Below, one piece after another: positions 9,001 to 15,394 of a DNA stretch of 64,000 nt. The translations under genes and the position numbers were made by a program. This stretch comes from HK1 sp965221725 (GTDB taxonomy: Bacteria > Pseudomonadota > Gammaproteobacteria > HK1). Within the stretch, counting starts at the first letter, position 1. Every line of letters begins with the position of its first letter. The stretch lies in the NCBI GenBank assembly GCA_965221725.1, contig OZ244909.1, positions 186,001 through 250,000 on the forward strand. Reading direction: 5' to 3'. The notes under the pieces are model-generated. The model was not told where the DNA came from. It ran no database searches and saw nothing but the letters and a program-made list of their open reading frames with translations.

Positions 9001-11181
9001 GAGGACGTGACCGAGGGGACGGACGCGACCTTCACACTCACCGCTATCCCGGCCCCGACCGCCGCCCTGACGGTGCATTACACGGTCTCGGACGCCAGCG
9101 GCGCGGACTTCGTGGCCGCCGGGGAAGAGGGCGCGCAGACGGTGACCATCGCGAGCGGCGAGACCACGGCGACCCTATCGGTGCCCACCGTGGACGACAC
9201 CACCGACGAGCCCGGCGGCCCGGTGACGGTGATGGTGAACCCCGGCGAAGGCTACCAGCTCGGCGCCTCGGCCTCGGCCCGGGTGGCGGTGGCCGACGAC
9301 GACGCGCCGGCCCCGATTACGGTCTCCATCGACAGTCCGACGGTGAGCGAAGGGGAGACCGTGCAGTTCACCCTGCGGCTGTCGGCGCCCGCGCCGGGCA
9401 CGGTCTTCGTGTTCTGGAGGACACGGGAGAGTTCGCCTGTGTCGGCGACGGCGGATGTGGACTACCGGTCCCGGCAGGACATCACGCCCTTCTTCGAGGG
9501 TGAGCAGGAGAAGCAGGTGGCCGTCCCCACGTTGGATGACACGCATGACGAAGGCGCGGAGACCTTCGAGGTGGAGATATACGAGGCCACAGCTTTAGAC
9601 GGCGAGACCGCGGTCTCCATTGCCGCCGGCGGCGGCGTGGGCGTCGGCACCATCACCAACTCGGACCCGCTGCCGGCGGCCTATCTCGCGCGCTTCGGGC
9701 GCACCGTCGCCGAGCAGGCGCTGGAGGGCATTGCGGACCGGATAGGCGCACCGCGCACGCCGGGGACGGAGGGGGCTTTCGCGGGCACCGCCCTTGGCGC
9801 GTCGACCGACGACGAGGCGGCCGCGGAGATTGGGCGCGAGGGGGGGTGCGTCATGTCCGCGCTCGGGCGCGAGAGTGCGCCGGACACGGACGGCGCGAAG
9901 GCTCCCATCGACGAGTGCGCGGCCATGGAGACGCGCGCGATGGGCGAGGGCGAGGCGCTCCTCGGATCCCACTTCACGTTCACCCGCCCCGCCGATGCGA
10001 CGGGCGGCACGCTCGCCTTCTGGGGCCGGGCGAGCCGGAACACCTTCGACGGCGCCGAGCGCGACGCCGGCACCGCCATCACCCTCGAGGGCACGGTGAC
10101 CACGGCGCTGCTCGGGGCGGACTACGCCCGCGGCGACTGGCTCTTCGGCCTTGCGCTGACGCAGAGCACCTCCGAAGGAAGCTACTCCGGCGGGGGCGCG
10201 CCGGGCTGCTCCGAAGCCGAGGACGAAGGGCCGACGCGGTGCGACAGTGCGGGAGGCGCGGGCAGCGGCGCGGTGGACGCATCGCTGAGCGCCGCGCTCC
10301 CCTACGCCTCCGTGCACGCCACCCCCCGCCTCAAGCTCTGGGGCGCCGCGGGCCTCGGCGCGGGCGAAGTGACGCTGAAGACGCAGGAGGCGCGCTACCG
10401 CGCCGACACCGAGTGGACGATGGCGGCGGCGGGGCTGCGGAGCGACCTGCTCGACGCCGGCACCGGCCCCACCTTGGCGCTCACCGCCGACGCCCTGTGG
10501 ACCCGCACCGCCTCGGAGCGCACCCGCGACCTCGCGGCCTCGGACTCCGACGTGACCCGCCTCCGGCTCGGCGTCGAGGGGCGCTACCGCTTCGCCCTCG
10601 CCGACGACAGCCAGCTCACGCCCCGGCTCGAAACGGGGGTGCGCCACGACGGCGGCGATGCCGAGACCGGCCTCGGGGTCGAGCTCGGCGGCGGACTCGC
10701 CTTGAGCGCCCCGACCCTCGGCCTCACCCTCGATGTCTCGGGCCGCACCCTCATCGCCCACGACGACGACGACCTGAAGGACCGCGGCCTCTCCGCCGCG
10801 CTCACCTTCGACCCCCGTCCGGAGAGCGCGCGGGGGCCGTCGCTCAGTCTCCGCCAGGACGTCGGCGACCGCGCCGAAGGCGGACTGGACGCACTGTTCG
10901 CCCCCGACCCGCTCGCGGAGCGCACCGAGAGCACCGCCACCGCGCGCTGGACGCTCGAAGGGGCCTGGGGCTTCTCCGCCCTCGGCGGGCGCTTCACCGC
11001 CGGCCCCCACGCCGCCCTCGGGCTCAGCCCCGACACCCGCGACGCCACCCTCGGCTGGCGACTCACACCGCAAGCCCCCGCCGCCCCCGACCTCACCTTC
11101 GACGTCAAGGCGACGCGCCGCGAGGATGACCTCGACGCGCCGGAGCACACCGTCGGCATCGAGGCCACCGTGCGCTGGTGA
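1..11181 (+). CDS. Giant Calx-beta/Ig-like/FN3 repeat protein with C-terminal autotransporter barrel (5' partial)
   Basis: The frame is open from base 1, so the true start lies left of the window; GTG 16 is only the first possible start codon seen. About 3,726 residues are visible. Most of it is Calx-beta-like modules ending in DDD or DND turns and carrying variants of LTVAEGGSGTYTV. Ig-like modules of the FSEDVTGFVKNDI type lie near 148-450, 451-735 and 4768-5055, and FN3-like modules near 1747-2035, 2401-2700, 5725-6015 and 6380-6680. Three Cys-bearing helical inserts lie near 2710-2950, 6685-6940 and 7945-8190. From about 9940 the protein becomes an amphipathic, Gly-rich domain ending in VRW, as expected of an autotransporter beta-barrel with a terminal aromatic residue. 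I infer a surface-exposed adhesin or calcium-binding filament anchored in the outer membrane. No protease or ligand-binding motif was recognised. Confidence 0.85.
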   Translation, partial: VTVTGVDDNIGQDTDRTVAIRHTATSDDSNSLYAGRASADLTVTVTDDDVDTTVPTVEIGGIPDKINNTNALTATFTFSEDVTGFVKNDITVTGGTAGTFSATSATVYTLGITPTSGSNVVVTVAANSATDGTNTGPASAESATATWDATAPTVEITGVPARISGTSDLTATFTFGEAVTGFIKDDITVTGGTAGTFSGSGTTYTLAITPDGDADVTVTVAADSATDGLNTGPASAETATAVWTALVFNPAAVTVVEEASATYTVALSSQPDGNVTVTVGGASGEVTFDTDSTTPGTQTAALTFTTGNWSTGQTVTVLAAADNDTANDSATLTHTASGGGYGSVSGDVEVTVTDNDTPGLVLDPAALTVAEGGSGTYTVALATQPTGNVTVTVAGASGEVTFDTDSATPGTQTTDLTFSTTNWSTAQTVTVLADEDDDTANDSATLTHSASGGGYGSVTGSVAVTVTDDDTPGLVLDPTSLTVAEGGSGTYTVKLATQPTGNVTVTVAGASGEVTVDTDSGTNGDQATLTFTTTTWGTTQTVTVSAGEDNDGVNDSATLTHSASGGGYGSVTGDVSVTVTDDDTVPAAPAGFTAAAGDQQVALSWTDPSNSAIDSWQFRQRTPSGTGAWGSWTAIASSTATTTTHTVTGLVNGTAYGFQVRAVDGTLEGAASAEATATPAPPVTVSFADGSTAVTVTEGDDSHAGLTLALSAARGAATGVRLIAIGTSASAHADFEAGPYTVDFPAGDTEATLRIAIVDDNVPEESEAFNVIIVAQGLPAGVAVGTPSEATVTIRDDDQPHPAPTGLTATPGAGSVALAWRYAPPASPAVDRTADFQYRRGTGDPVSWGAWTLIPGSGAGTRRHTVTGLTGGTEYAFQVRARSRPGGGFRPGLSSDTARATPVSTPEAALAGKVRAWMAESSCADECGARWKRVLKALGETGADLEAVEPMTFGEALTLAYTPGVGQGAGWLEVAELLRALEAERPRVSIAPASSGPAAEGGVVTFRLTAAPAPASALDVTVDVKDVQGSDFLADADEGKRTVTIAASQTSANFTVTIQPDTTREDDGEVTARVAAGADYVPDSPPSASVRVLDDDNPASPLVSVSTSHTASVVEGGTLTFTLTAKPAPASGLRVSVRVSDAPGADFLAAADEGLRTVTIPAGAASANFTVATADDGAAEPGGAVKVEALLSSGYRLGAASAEAEVADNDTPGLVIGPTALTVAEGGSGTYTVKLATEPTGTVTVMVASNNSDVTVDTDTTAQGNQTTLTFTTSNWNSPKTVTVSADEDGDTANDSATLTHTAAGGDYAGVTGDSVEVTVTDDDTPGVAAAVTDGEATEGSTTDTATFTVVLNTPPSDPVSVTVTAPAGLTLDGPDAGATFASSEAIPFDNTNWNSAQTVTVRATNDNTDSPIGRELTVTWASTSSDSDYSGLSGDAATVTVVDNDPTAVTLAGSAGDVEEGSTKDFTITLNRGLVNGETLPVPLTFGGGATRGTDYTTACPTTLPTGVACANLDSGNAMVTFTGPSTGATATQVALRLSAAADGTAEPGGETVAIGLGTLNASSGTGLGGGASGTDSLADFSITDPDTSAPTVEITGVPDRISGTGDLTVTFTFSEDVTGFVKNDITVTGGAAGTFTATSARIYTLAITPDGDADVTVTVAADSATDGLNTGPASAEAATAVWTALVFSSATVTVVEESSATYTVALSSQPDGNVTVTVGGASGEVTVDTNPGMNGNQSTLEFTTTTWDTAQTVTVSADEDDDTANDSATLTHSASGGGYGSVTGSVAVTVTDDDTPGLVLDPTSLTVAEGGSGTYTVKLATQPTGNVTVTVAGASGEVTVDTDSGTNGDQATLTFTTTTWGTTQTVTVSAGEDNDGVNDSATLTHSASGGGYGSVTGDVSVTVTDDDTVPAAPAGFTAAAGDQQVALSWTDPSNSAIDSWQFRQRTPPGTGAWGSWTAIASSTATTTTHTVTGLTNGTAYGFQVRAVDGTIEGAASAEATATPAPPVTVAFAASSTAVTVAEGDDSHAELTLALSAARGAATRVRLVSVDTGASAGADFAAGPYTVDFPAGDTRATLRIAIEDDNLPEESEAFKVTIAALNLPAGVSVGAPSESIVTIRDDDKPPPAPTGLTATPGAGSVALAWRYAPPAAPAVDRTADFQYRRGTGDPVSWGAWTTIPGSGPGTRSHTARGLAGGTDYAFQVRARSLPGSGFRLGVSSATARATPLAGLADKVRGWMAENGCAEACAAHWKRALKALGQTGSDLADVEPMTFGEALTLAYTPASLLGYTPAAAHRARWLEVAKALQALEVERVAITIAASPAGPVAEGAEVTFTLTAAAAPSTTFDVFVDVADAAGSDFLAAADEGQRRVRLKAGETTATFTVKTRDDGAEEPDGAVTATLAALPDVYTLGSPTSASVEVLDNDASLVSLSSQHTSPVVEGARVTFKLTAKSAPASALPVAVWVSEAPGADFLAAADEGLRTVTIPPGQTSAEFKVATEDDGVAEDGGVVTVALRADDAYALGDLALAEVEVRDNDGTPAVSVAAGPDVTEGAAATFTLTAVPPPATPLTVSVTVSESGSFAASGEAGARAVTVPVSGAATFTVATDDDPTDEADGAITATLAAGTGYTLATASASVAVADNDAAPATCPATAADLVATVRGYYEQNRSRADRNFGENWLRVLIAFGAETHETLEPYTAAEARAGEAVWSGWGPVRIELERLENCAEAPQVTVAAGPGVTEGTAAAFTLTATPAPTSDLTVSYAVADAANADFVAAGDEGAKTAVIRAGESSVDIEVATTADSADEPSGAVSVTVAAGAGYAPGAPALATVPVTDDDATAVTLAGSAAAIAEAGGAKTFTVTLGRGLVSGETLPVPLVFSGSAMRGTDYTLACPTPLPTGVSCNALDTEPTPTVTFTGPSTGTTATSVTLTLTATDDATAEAGGETVMVGLDPLGASSGTGLGGGASGTDNLADFTITDDDVSLPEVTVPEVTVAAGEDVTEGTDATFTLTAIPAPTAALTVHYTVSDASGADFVAAGEEGAQTVTIASGETTATLSVPTVDDTTDEPGGPVTVMVNPGEGYQLGASASARVAVADDDAPAPITVSIDSPTVSEGETVQFTLRLSAPAPGTVFVFWRTRESSPVSATADVDYRSRQDITPFFEGEQEKQVAVPTLDDTHDEGAETFEVEIYEATALDGETAVSIAAGGGVGVGTITNSDPLPAAYLARFGRTVAEQALEGIADRIGAPRTPGTEGAFAGTALGASTDDEAAAEIGREGGCVMSALGRESAPDTDGAKAPIDECAAMETRAMGEGEALLGSHFTFTRPADATGGTLAFWGRASRNTFDGAERDAGTAITLEGTVTTALLGADYARGDWLFGLALTQSTSEGSYSGGGAPGCSEAEDEGPTRCDSAGGAGSGAVDASLSAALPYASVHATPRLKLWGAAGLGAGEVTLKTQEARYRADTEWTMAAAGLRSDLLDAGTGPTLALTADALWTRTASERTRDLAASDSDVTRLRLGVEGRYRFALADDSQLTPRLETGVRHDGGDAETGLGVELGGGLALSAPTLGLTLDVSGRTLIAHDDDDLKDRGLSAALTFDPRPESARGPSLSLRQDVGDRAEGGLDALFAPDPLAERTESTATARWTLEGAWGFSALGGRFTAGPHAALGLSPDTRDATLGWRLTPQAPAAPDLTFDVKATRREDDLDAPEHTVGIEATVRW
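1303..1862 (+). repeat. 560-bp direct repeat inside the giant gene, copy 1
   Basis: Identical base for base to 5281-5840, exactly 3,978 bp (1,326 codons) downstream, so the frame is kept. The first mismatches are at 1302/5280 and 1863/5841. It covers the end of one Calx-beta module, a complete second one and the first part of an FN3 module. Sequence beyond the copy stays similar but has diverged. Confidence 0.95.
5281..5840 (+). repeat. 560-bp direct repeat inside the giant gene, copy 2
   Basis: Second perfect copy of 1303-1862. Identity at synonymous positions means the copies were made or homogenised recently. A region this long is a likely substrate for deletion or assembly collapse. Confidence 0.95.
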
Positions 11182-11320
11182 GCGCAGCACAGCGCTCCCC
11201 GCGCCCGGCGGGCGCCGCCGTGTTCGGTCGGTGAGACCGACGGGTGGCGTTGACTGTCCCGCCCCCCGTTGCGCAACCGCCCCGGACACGTCTGCGGCGC
11301 CGCCGCGCTGCGCCGGGCGA

Positions 11321-11603
11321 ATGATGCTCGGCCCCGAGACGTGCATCGTGCGCATCGCCAACGACGCCATGGCGCCGCGGGTGCGCGCGGGCGACCACGT
11401 CCGGATTTGACCCCGACGTACCCCTCGCCGACGGCGGCCTGGTCGCGGTGCGCGACCCCGACCGGGGCGCGGAGACCGTTGTCCGGCGCTTCGTCGAGCA
11501 CGACGGGCGCCGCACCCTGCACGCCCTTGATGCGCACGCGCCCGCGCGCATCATCGACACCGACATCCGTGGGGTCGTAGTGTTCGTGGGGAATACGGTC
11601 TGA
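11321..11603 (+). pseudogene. S24 (LexA/CI-type) peptidase domain remnant, frameshifted
   Basis: The segment beginning at ATG 11321/11324 encodes IVRIANDAMAPRVRAGDHV and stops at TGA 11408. Moving one frame at that point continues the same fold with DPDVPLADGGLVAVRD and ends in VVVFVGNTV before TGA 11601. Together these match the C-terminal protease domain of LexA/CI-like repressors (pattern SMxPxxxxGD, then a strand-rich region). The catalytic Ser is replaced by Ala (DAM instead of DSM). No helix-turn-helix part is visible upstream. A single-base indel plus the missing N-terminus make this a decayed gene. Confidence 0.65.
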
Positions 11604-11708
11604 ATCCGAGTCCCCCGCGCTTCGCGCACCGGCGAGGGATCCGACCTGGCAACCAGCTCGCCGTCCAGCTCTATCTGCGGGGCGCCGGACCCAAGCGCTC
11701 GCCGCGCC

Positions 11709-12215
11709 GTGGGGGCGACCCCCGAGGCCGAGGCGCGGGTGGAGCAGGCGCTGGTGCGCGAATTTCCGCAGGTCACCACGGTGCGGGTGCGCGAGGCGCT
11801 GGGGCGGGTGGCCGAGCTGATGGGGGCCATCGCAACTGCGGCGCGCGGCGTCGGCGGGGTGACATTGCTCACGGGTGCTCTGGTGCTGGCCGGGGCGGTG
11901 GCGGCCGGACACCGGCGGCGCACCTGGGAGAGCGTGGTGCTCAAGGTGCTCGGGGTGAGGCGGCGCGATGTCGTGCTCATCCACGCGGTGGAGTTCGCGC
12001 TGCTGGGCCTGGTGACCGGAGCCATCGCGGCCGCGGCCGGGACGCTGACGGCGTGGGGGGTGACCACGCAGGTGCTGGAGCAGGACTGGACGTTCCTGCC
12101 GGGCACCGTGGCGGGCACCGTCGGGTTCTGTGTGGTGCTGACCCTGAGCCTGGGCCTCGCCGGCATCTGGCGGGCGCTCGGGGAGTCCGCGGCGCCGCAC
12201 CTGCGCAACGAGTAG
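11709..12215 (+). pseudogene. C-terminal fragment of a YbbP/FtsX-like ABC transporter permease
   Basis: The 168 residues match the last transmembrane part of YbbP-family permeases: a periplasmic piece (VEQALVREFPQVTTVRVREA), a membrane helix, the basic cytoplasmic loop GHRRRTWESVVLKVLGVRR, further helices and the family's usual end ALGESAAPHLRNE. Full-length members have roughly 800 residues, so about three quarters are missing. No partner ATPase (YbbA-like) is present. The preceding 100 bp contain no recognisable permease sequence. It could be expressed from GTG 11709 but is most likely inert. Confidence 0.7.
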
Positions 12216-12512
12216 CGACATGCTGCCGCCCGCGCGGCGCCGGGATCGGGGCTGACCGGAGCCCCGCGCTTCATTCTCGTCATGACGGGCACTGCCGCCG
12301 CCTCGTCAGGCGTCGATGACCGTATGGAGCCCGCGGTGGTCGAGGTCGCCGCCACCGACTGCGATCAGGACGGTCGTGAAGTTCGCGGACGAGGGCGAAC
12401 GGTTGGAAATTCGGGAGGGCATGTTCCGGTCGGGCGGGAAGTGCCGGACAATGCTTGCGTGCCGTCCGCCGCCATATGGCGCGCACCCGACAACGATGAG
12501 GTCGAATCCCGC

Positions 12513-13127
12513 ATGACGCGCAGGACCTCGAAGAAGTTCGCCGCCGCCTTTCGCGCGTCCCACCGCACCGAAGTCCCGGAGCGGGCGTCTGCGGCCCGCG
12601 GCCCTGGCGGTCCGGAGCGGGCGTCTGCGCCCCGCCGCTCCGCCGCGGCCGACTCCCTCGTGCGCATCGACCTGGCTCGCCAGTGCCTCGAACTGCGGGT
12701 GCGGGGGGCGGTGCGCAAGACCTGGCCCGTGTCCACCGCCGCCAATGGTCCCGGGGAGCGGGAGGGCAGCGAGTGCACGCCGAGGGGAGGGCATGTGATT
12801 CGCGCCCTGATCGGCGCCGGCGCCGCCCCGGGCACGGTATTCGTCGGCCGCCGACCCACCGGCGAGTGCTACACCCCGGTGCTCGGCGCCGCGCACCCCG
12901 GCCGCGACTGGATCCTCACCCGGATCCTCTGGCTCTCCGGCACGGAACCCGGCCGCAACCGCCTGGGGCCCGTCGACACCATGCGCCGCTACATCTACAT
13001 CCACGGCTGCCCGGACGACACCGACATGACGGCGCCGGGCTCCCGCGGATGCATCCGCATGCGCAACGACGACGTCATCGACCTCTTCGACCGGGTGGCG
13101 GCGGGAACGAGGGTGGTGATCGATTGA
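12513..13127 (+). CDS. L,D-transpeptidase (YkuD family)
   Basis: YkuD-domain protein that would form or exchange 3-3 peptidoglycan cross-links or attach proteins to peptidoglycan in the periplasm. The catalytic region reads YIHGCPDD then SRGCIRMRNDDVIDLFD, with the His and the Cys in place. The conserved TPRGGHVI and RILWLSG segments precede it. ATG 12513 gives 204 residues, but the first 49 are Arg/Ala-rich and include a short duplicated stretch. GTG 12660 would give the 155-residue domain alone, close to the usual length of this cytosol-like subgroup, and is a good alternative. I see no signal peptide with either start. It stands alone, just upstream of tRNA-Ser. Confidence 0.85.
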   Translation: MTRRTSKKFAAAFRASHRTEVPERASAARGPGGPERASAPRRSAAADSLVRIDLARQCLELRVRGAVRKTWPVSTAANGPGEREGSECTPRGGHVIRALIGAGAAPGTVFVGRRPTGECYTPVLGAAHPGRDWILTRILWLSGTEPGRNRLGPVDTMRRYIYIHGCPDDTDMTAPGSRGCIRMRNDDVIDLFDRVAAGTRVVID

Positions 13128-13148
13128 TCGTTGTGCATCGCAACGATC
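13126..13148 (+). terminator. Hairpin directly after the L,D-transpeptidase stop codon
   Basis: Perfect 8-bp inverted repeat GATCGTTG/CAACGATC with a 7-base loop, overlapping the stop codon. There is no following T-run, so intrinsic termination is uncertain. The left arm sequence recurs at 13362-13374, just before the tRNA. Confidence 0.3.
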
Positions 13149-13377
13149 ATGACCGGCTCGCCCAAGCCCCTGAATTCGTGCACCGTCGCGCACTGCTGTC
13201 TCCACGCACTGGTCGGTGAGGATTCTCATCACGGGGAGGTGGGAAGGGGGTTTCGGAGGGAGGGTAGAGAGGCGGTCGGGAAGGTTCCGGTTCGAATGCC
13301 GATTCCCTACAATGCTTCCCCTCGCCCGCGAACCACTGGAGGACTGCGGACCAGGGCACGATGATCGTTGTGCACCC

Positions 13378-13467
13378 GGAGAGGTGCCGGAGCGGCCGAA
13401 CGGGGCTGACTCGAAATCAGTTGTCCCCTCCGGGGGACCGGGGGTTCGAATCCCTCCCTCTCCGCCA
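13378..13467 (+). tRNA. tRNA-Ser (anticodon CGA)
   Basis: A 90-base cloverleaf with encoded CCA. The acceptor GGAGAGG pairs with CCTCTCC, the anticodon loop is CTCGAAA with anticodon CGA for UCG codons, the variable arm is long as in class II tRNAs, and the T-loop is TTCGAAT. A TACAAT hexamer near 13310 with TTCCGG 17 bp upstream is a possible promoter. A run of T residues follows at about 13496-13504. Confidence 0.95.
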
Positions 13468-14035
13468 ATTCCCTCTTTATTATCAATCAGTTACGTTTTT
13501 TTTTCAGGATTTGATCCCGCAATCGGAATTCGTGCCTGTGCGCGGATGAGGTTGCTCCAGGCCGGCACTCGACCACCACGAAAGCCCGCGTATGCGGAGT
13601 TTCCTGCATCACCGCCGAGACGAGCAGATTGCCGGACCGGCCGCCCTCGATGCCGCACACCATGCAGCGGTAAGCATCGGTCTCAAACGGAAGCCGCAGG
13701 CATCGCCAAGCCTGCAAGTCTCAATCCTCCAGGTGGGTCGTTGGATGCCGCAAACCAGGCAATGTTCGCCTTCCGGCATGCCCGCGATGGGCCGATGGCG
13801 GTAGACGAATGCCGTTGGCGGTGGGGAGCGCGCGTGCGGTTCTCGTCATCCCGCGGGTCGGTGTCTACAATGCGCGCGCCCTCGGGAAGGCGTTGATGGA
13901 AACGGGTCGGCGCTGTCGGCTGGCTTTCGGGGTGGCTCCGGCTGTACTCGAGTTGTAGCTCGGGGAGAACCCCGAGGCATGGCTCAGGGCGGGCTTGGGG
14001 TGGTGGCGATTCCAGGGTGCGGAGGGAGGAGACAG
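13468..14035. other. 568-bp stretch without a convincing gene
   Basis: It starts with the T-rich tail of the tRNA-Ser transcript. The minus strand holds a 76-codon frame (13487-13717) with a CMVCG motif, and further upstream a second CLVCGI in another frame. I could not assign either to a family. The last 30 bases before lysW contain the lysW ribosome-binding site GGAGGGAGGAG. Confidence 0.5.
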
Positions 14036-14200
14036 ATGGCGGAGTGTCCGGTGTGCGGAGCGGAGATCGAGCTGACGGCCGACGCGGTGGTGGGAGAGTT
14101 GATCGAGTGCCCTGACTGCGGCAGCGAGCTGGAGGTGCTGGAGGTGGACCCACCGGAGCTAGGCGAGGCCCCCGAGACCGAGGAGGACTGGGGTCAGTGA
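14036..14200 (+). CDS. lysW: LysW-type amino-group carrier protein (variant ending in Gln)
   Basis: A 54-residue acidic zinc-ribbon protein with two CxxC pairs (C4/C7 and C25/C28) and the family tail EEDWG. In characterised LysW proteins the terminal Glu carries the substrate on its side-chain carboxyl; LysX joins alpha-aminoadipate or glutamate to it. Here the last codon is CAG, so the protein ends EEDWGQ. ATG 14036 is preceded by GGGAGGAGACAG, a strong ribosome-binding site, and is preferred over ATG 13979. The stop overlaps the GTG start of lysX (GTGA), so the two are translationally coupled. The Gln terminus may change the attachment chemistry or depend on deamidation. Confidence 0.9.
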   Translation: MAECPVCGAEIELTADAVVGELIECPDCGSELEVLEVDPPELGEAPETEEDWGQ

Positions 14201-15033
14201 GGGTCGGCTTCCTCCATTCCCTGATCCGCCGGGAGGAGAAGCTCCTGCTCGAAGAGCTGGCGAAGCGCCGCGAGGTGGAGGTCGTCATGCTCGACGACCG
14301 GAAGATGGTCTTCGACTTGAGGAGCGGCCCCGATGTCGACGTGGTGCTGGAGCGCTCCATCAACCATTCCCGGGCGCTGCACGGGCTGCGGCTGCTGGAG
14401 AATCGGGGGATCCGGTGCGTGAACAGCTACCAGGTCGCGAACGTCTGCGGCGACAAGCTGCTCACCTCGCTCGCGCTGGAAGAGGGATGGGTTCCGCAGC
14501 CGGAGGTGCGCATCGCGTTCACCGAGGCGTCCGCGCTCGCGGCGCTCGACGACATCGGCTACCCCGCGGTGCTGAAGCCTGCGGTCGGCTCCTGGGGCCG
14601 GCTGCTCTCGAAGGTCAACGACCGCGACGCGGCGGAGTCGATCCTGGAGCACAAGACCATCCTCGGCAGCTACCACCACTCCATCTTCTACATTCAGGAG
14701 TACGTGGAGAAGCACGGGCGCGACATCCGCAGCTTCGTCGTCGGCGACGAGTGCGTCGCCGCCATCTACCGGGACTCCGCGCACTGGATCACGAACACCG
14801 CGCGCGGCGCCCGGGCATCGAACTGCCCGGTGACCGCGGAGGTGGCGGCGGTCTCGCTCGCCGCGGCCCGGGCGGTGGGCGGAGGGATCCTCGCCGTCGA
14901 TCTCTTCGAGACGCCACGCGGTCTCCTCGTGAACGAGGTCAACTACACCATGGAGTTCAGGAACAGCATCGACACCACCGGCGTCAATATCCCCGGCCGG
15001 ATGGTGGGGTATCTGGTGGAGGGCGGGCGGTGA
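14197..15033 (+). CDS. lysX: LysX-type ATP-grasp carrier-protein ligase
   Basis: A 278-residue RimK/LysX-like ATP-grasp enzyme, the usual LysX length. Known LysX enzymes use ATP to join the alpha-amino group of aminoadipate (or glutamate) to the C-terminal Glu of LysW. Visible landmarks are the KPAVGSWGRLL nucleotide loop around residue 130, the IQEYVEKHGRDIR strand, and NEVNYTMEFRNS near the end, which has the metal-binding Asn/Glu and the LysX-type substrate loop. GTG 14197 overlaps the lysW stop. Substrate (aminoadipate, glutamate or another amino acid) cannot be read from sequence alone. Confidence 0.85.
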   Translation: MRVGFLHSLIRREEKLLLEELAKRREVEVVMLDDRKMVFDLRSGPDVDVVLERSINHSRALHGLRLLENRGIRCVNSYQVANVCGDKLLTSLALEEGWVPQPEVRIAFTEASALAALDDIGYPAVLKPAVGSWGRLLSKVNDRDAAESILEHKTILGSYHHSIFYIQEYVEKHGRDIRSFVVGDECVAAIYRDSAHWITNTARGARASNCPVTAEVAAVSLAAARAVGGGILAVDLFETPRGLLVNEVNYTMEFRNSIDTTGVNIPGRMVGYLVEGGR

Positions 15034-15149
15034 GCGGGCGGATCGACGATTGGATCTGCGATTGTCTCGGTGGGGGACCTGTCGGTGGGGGACCTGGTGG
15101 AAGGCGGGTGATGAGCGGCAGAGTGCGGACCCGACGGAGGCAGCACCTC

Positions 15150-15327
15150 GCCCGAAAATTTCACCAGTTCCCGGCTGCGGGCACGGAACCGGCTGGTTTT
15201 GCTGCATTAAACGTGGCCAGGGTGTGGCTCGGGGGGCTCGACGTGTCTGCGCGCCCTGTCTCGCGTTTACCTTGCGAAACCAGTCATCTCCATGCTCTCG
15301 CTTCGCGAATCGGTGAAACTTTCGGGC
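15150..15327. repeat. Widely spaced inverted repeat in the lysX-lysY gap
   Basis: Arms GCCCGAAAATTTCACC (15150-15165) and GGTGAAACTTTCGGGC (15312-15327) pair at 15 of 16 positions. They belong to the same family as the compact palindromes near 36122, 39258 and 45331. The gap 15034-15394 otherwise holds only short direct repeats of GTCGGTGGGGGACCT near 15068-15096 and no gene. Confidence 0.6.
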
Positions 15328-15394
15328 CAGCGGAGCGAGCGCGAATGGTCTGCCTCGCGAGGCCGGCGGGAAGGGGCCCCGCGGAGCCCGGGGC

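Noticed and set aside
12306..12515. Minus-strand frame with FDLIVVGCAPYGGG and TTVLIAVGGG, reminiscent of a universal-stress-like protein
   Set aside because: Too short and broken, with no start or continuous domain, and it lies antisense to the L,D-transpeptidase upstream region. It could be a remnant but cannot be supported.
13487..13717. 76-codon minus-strand frame with a CMVCGI motif
   Set aside because: No ribosome-binding site, no recognisable family, and the only Cys pair is not repeated in frame.
13378..14035. tRNA-Ser 3' end as an integration site of a genomic island
   Set aside because: No second copy of the tRNA 3' end and no integrase were found in the window.
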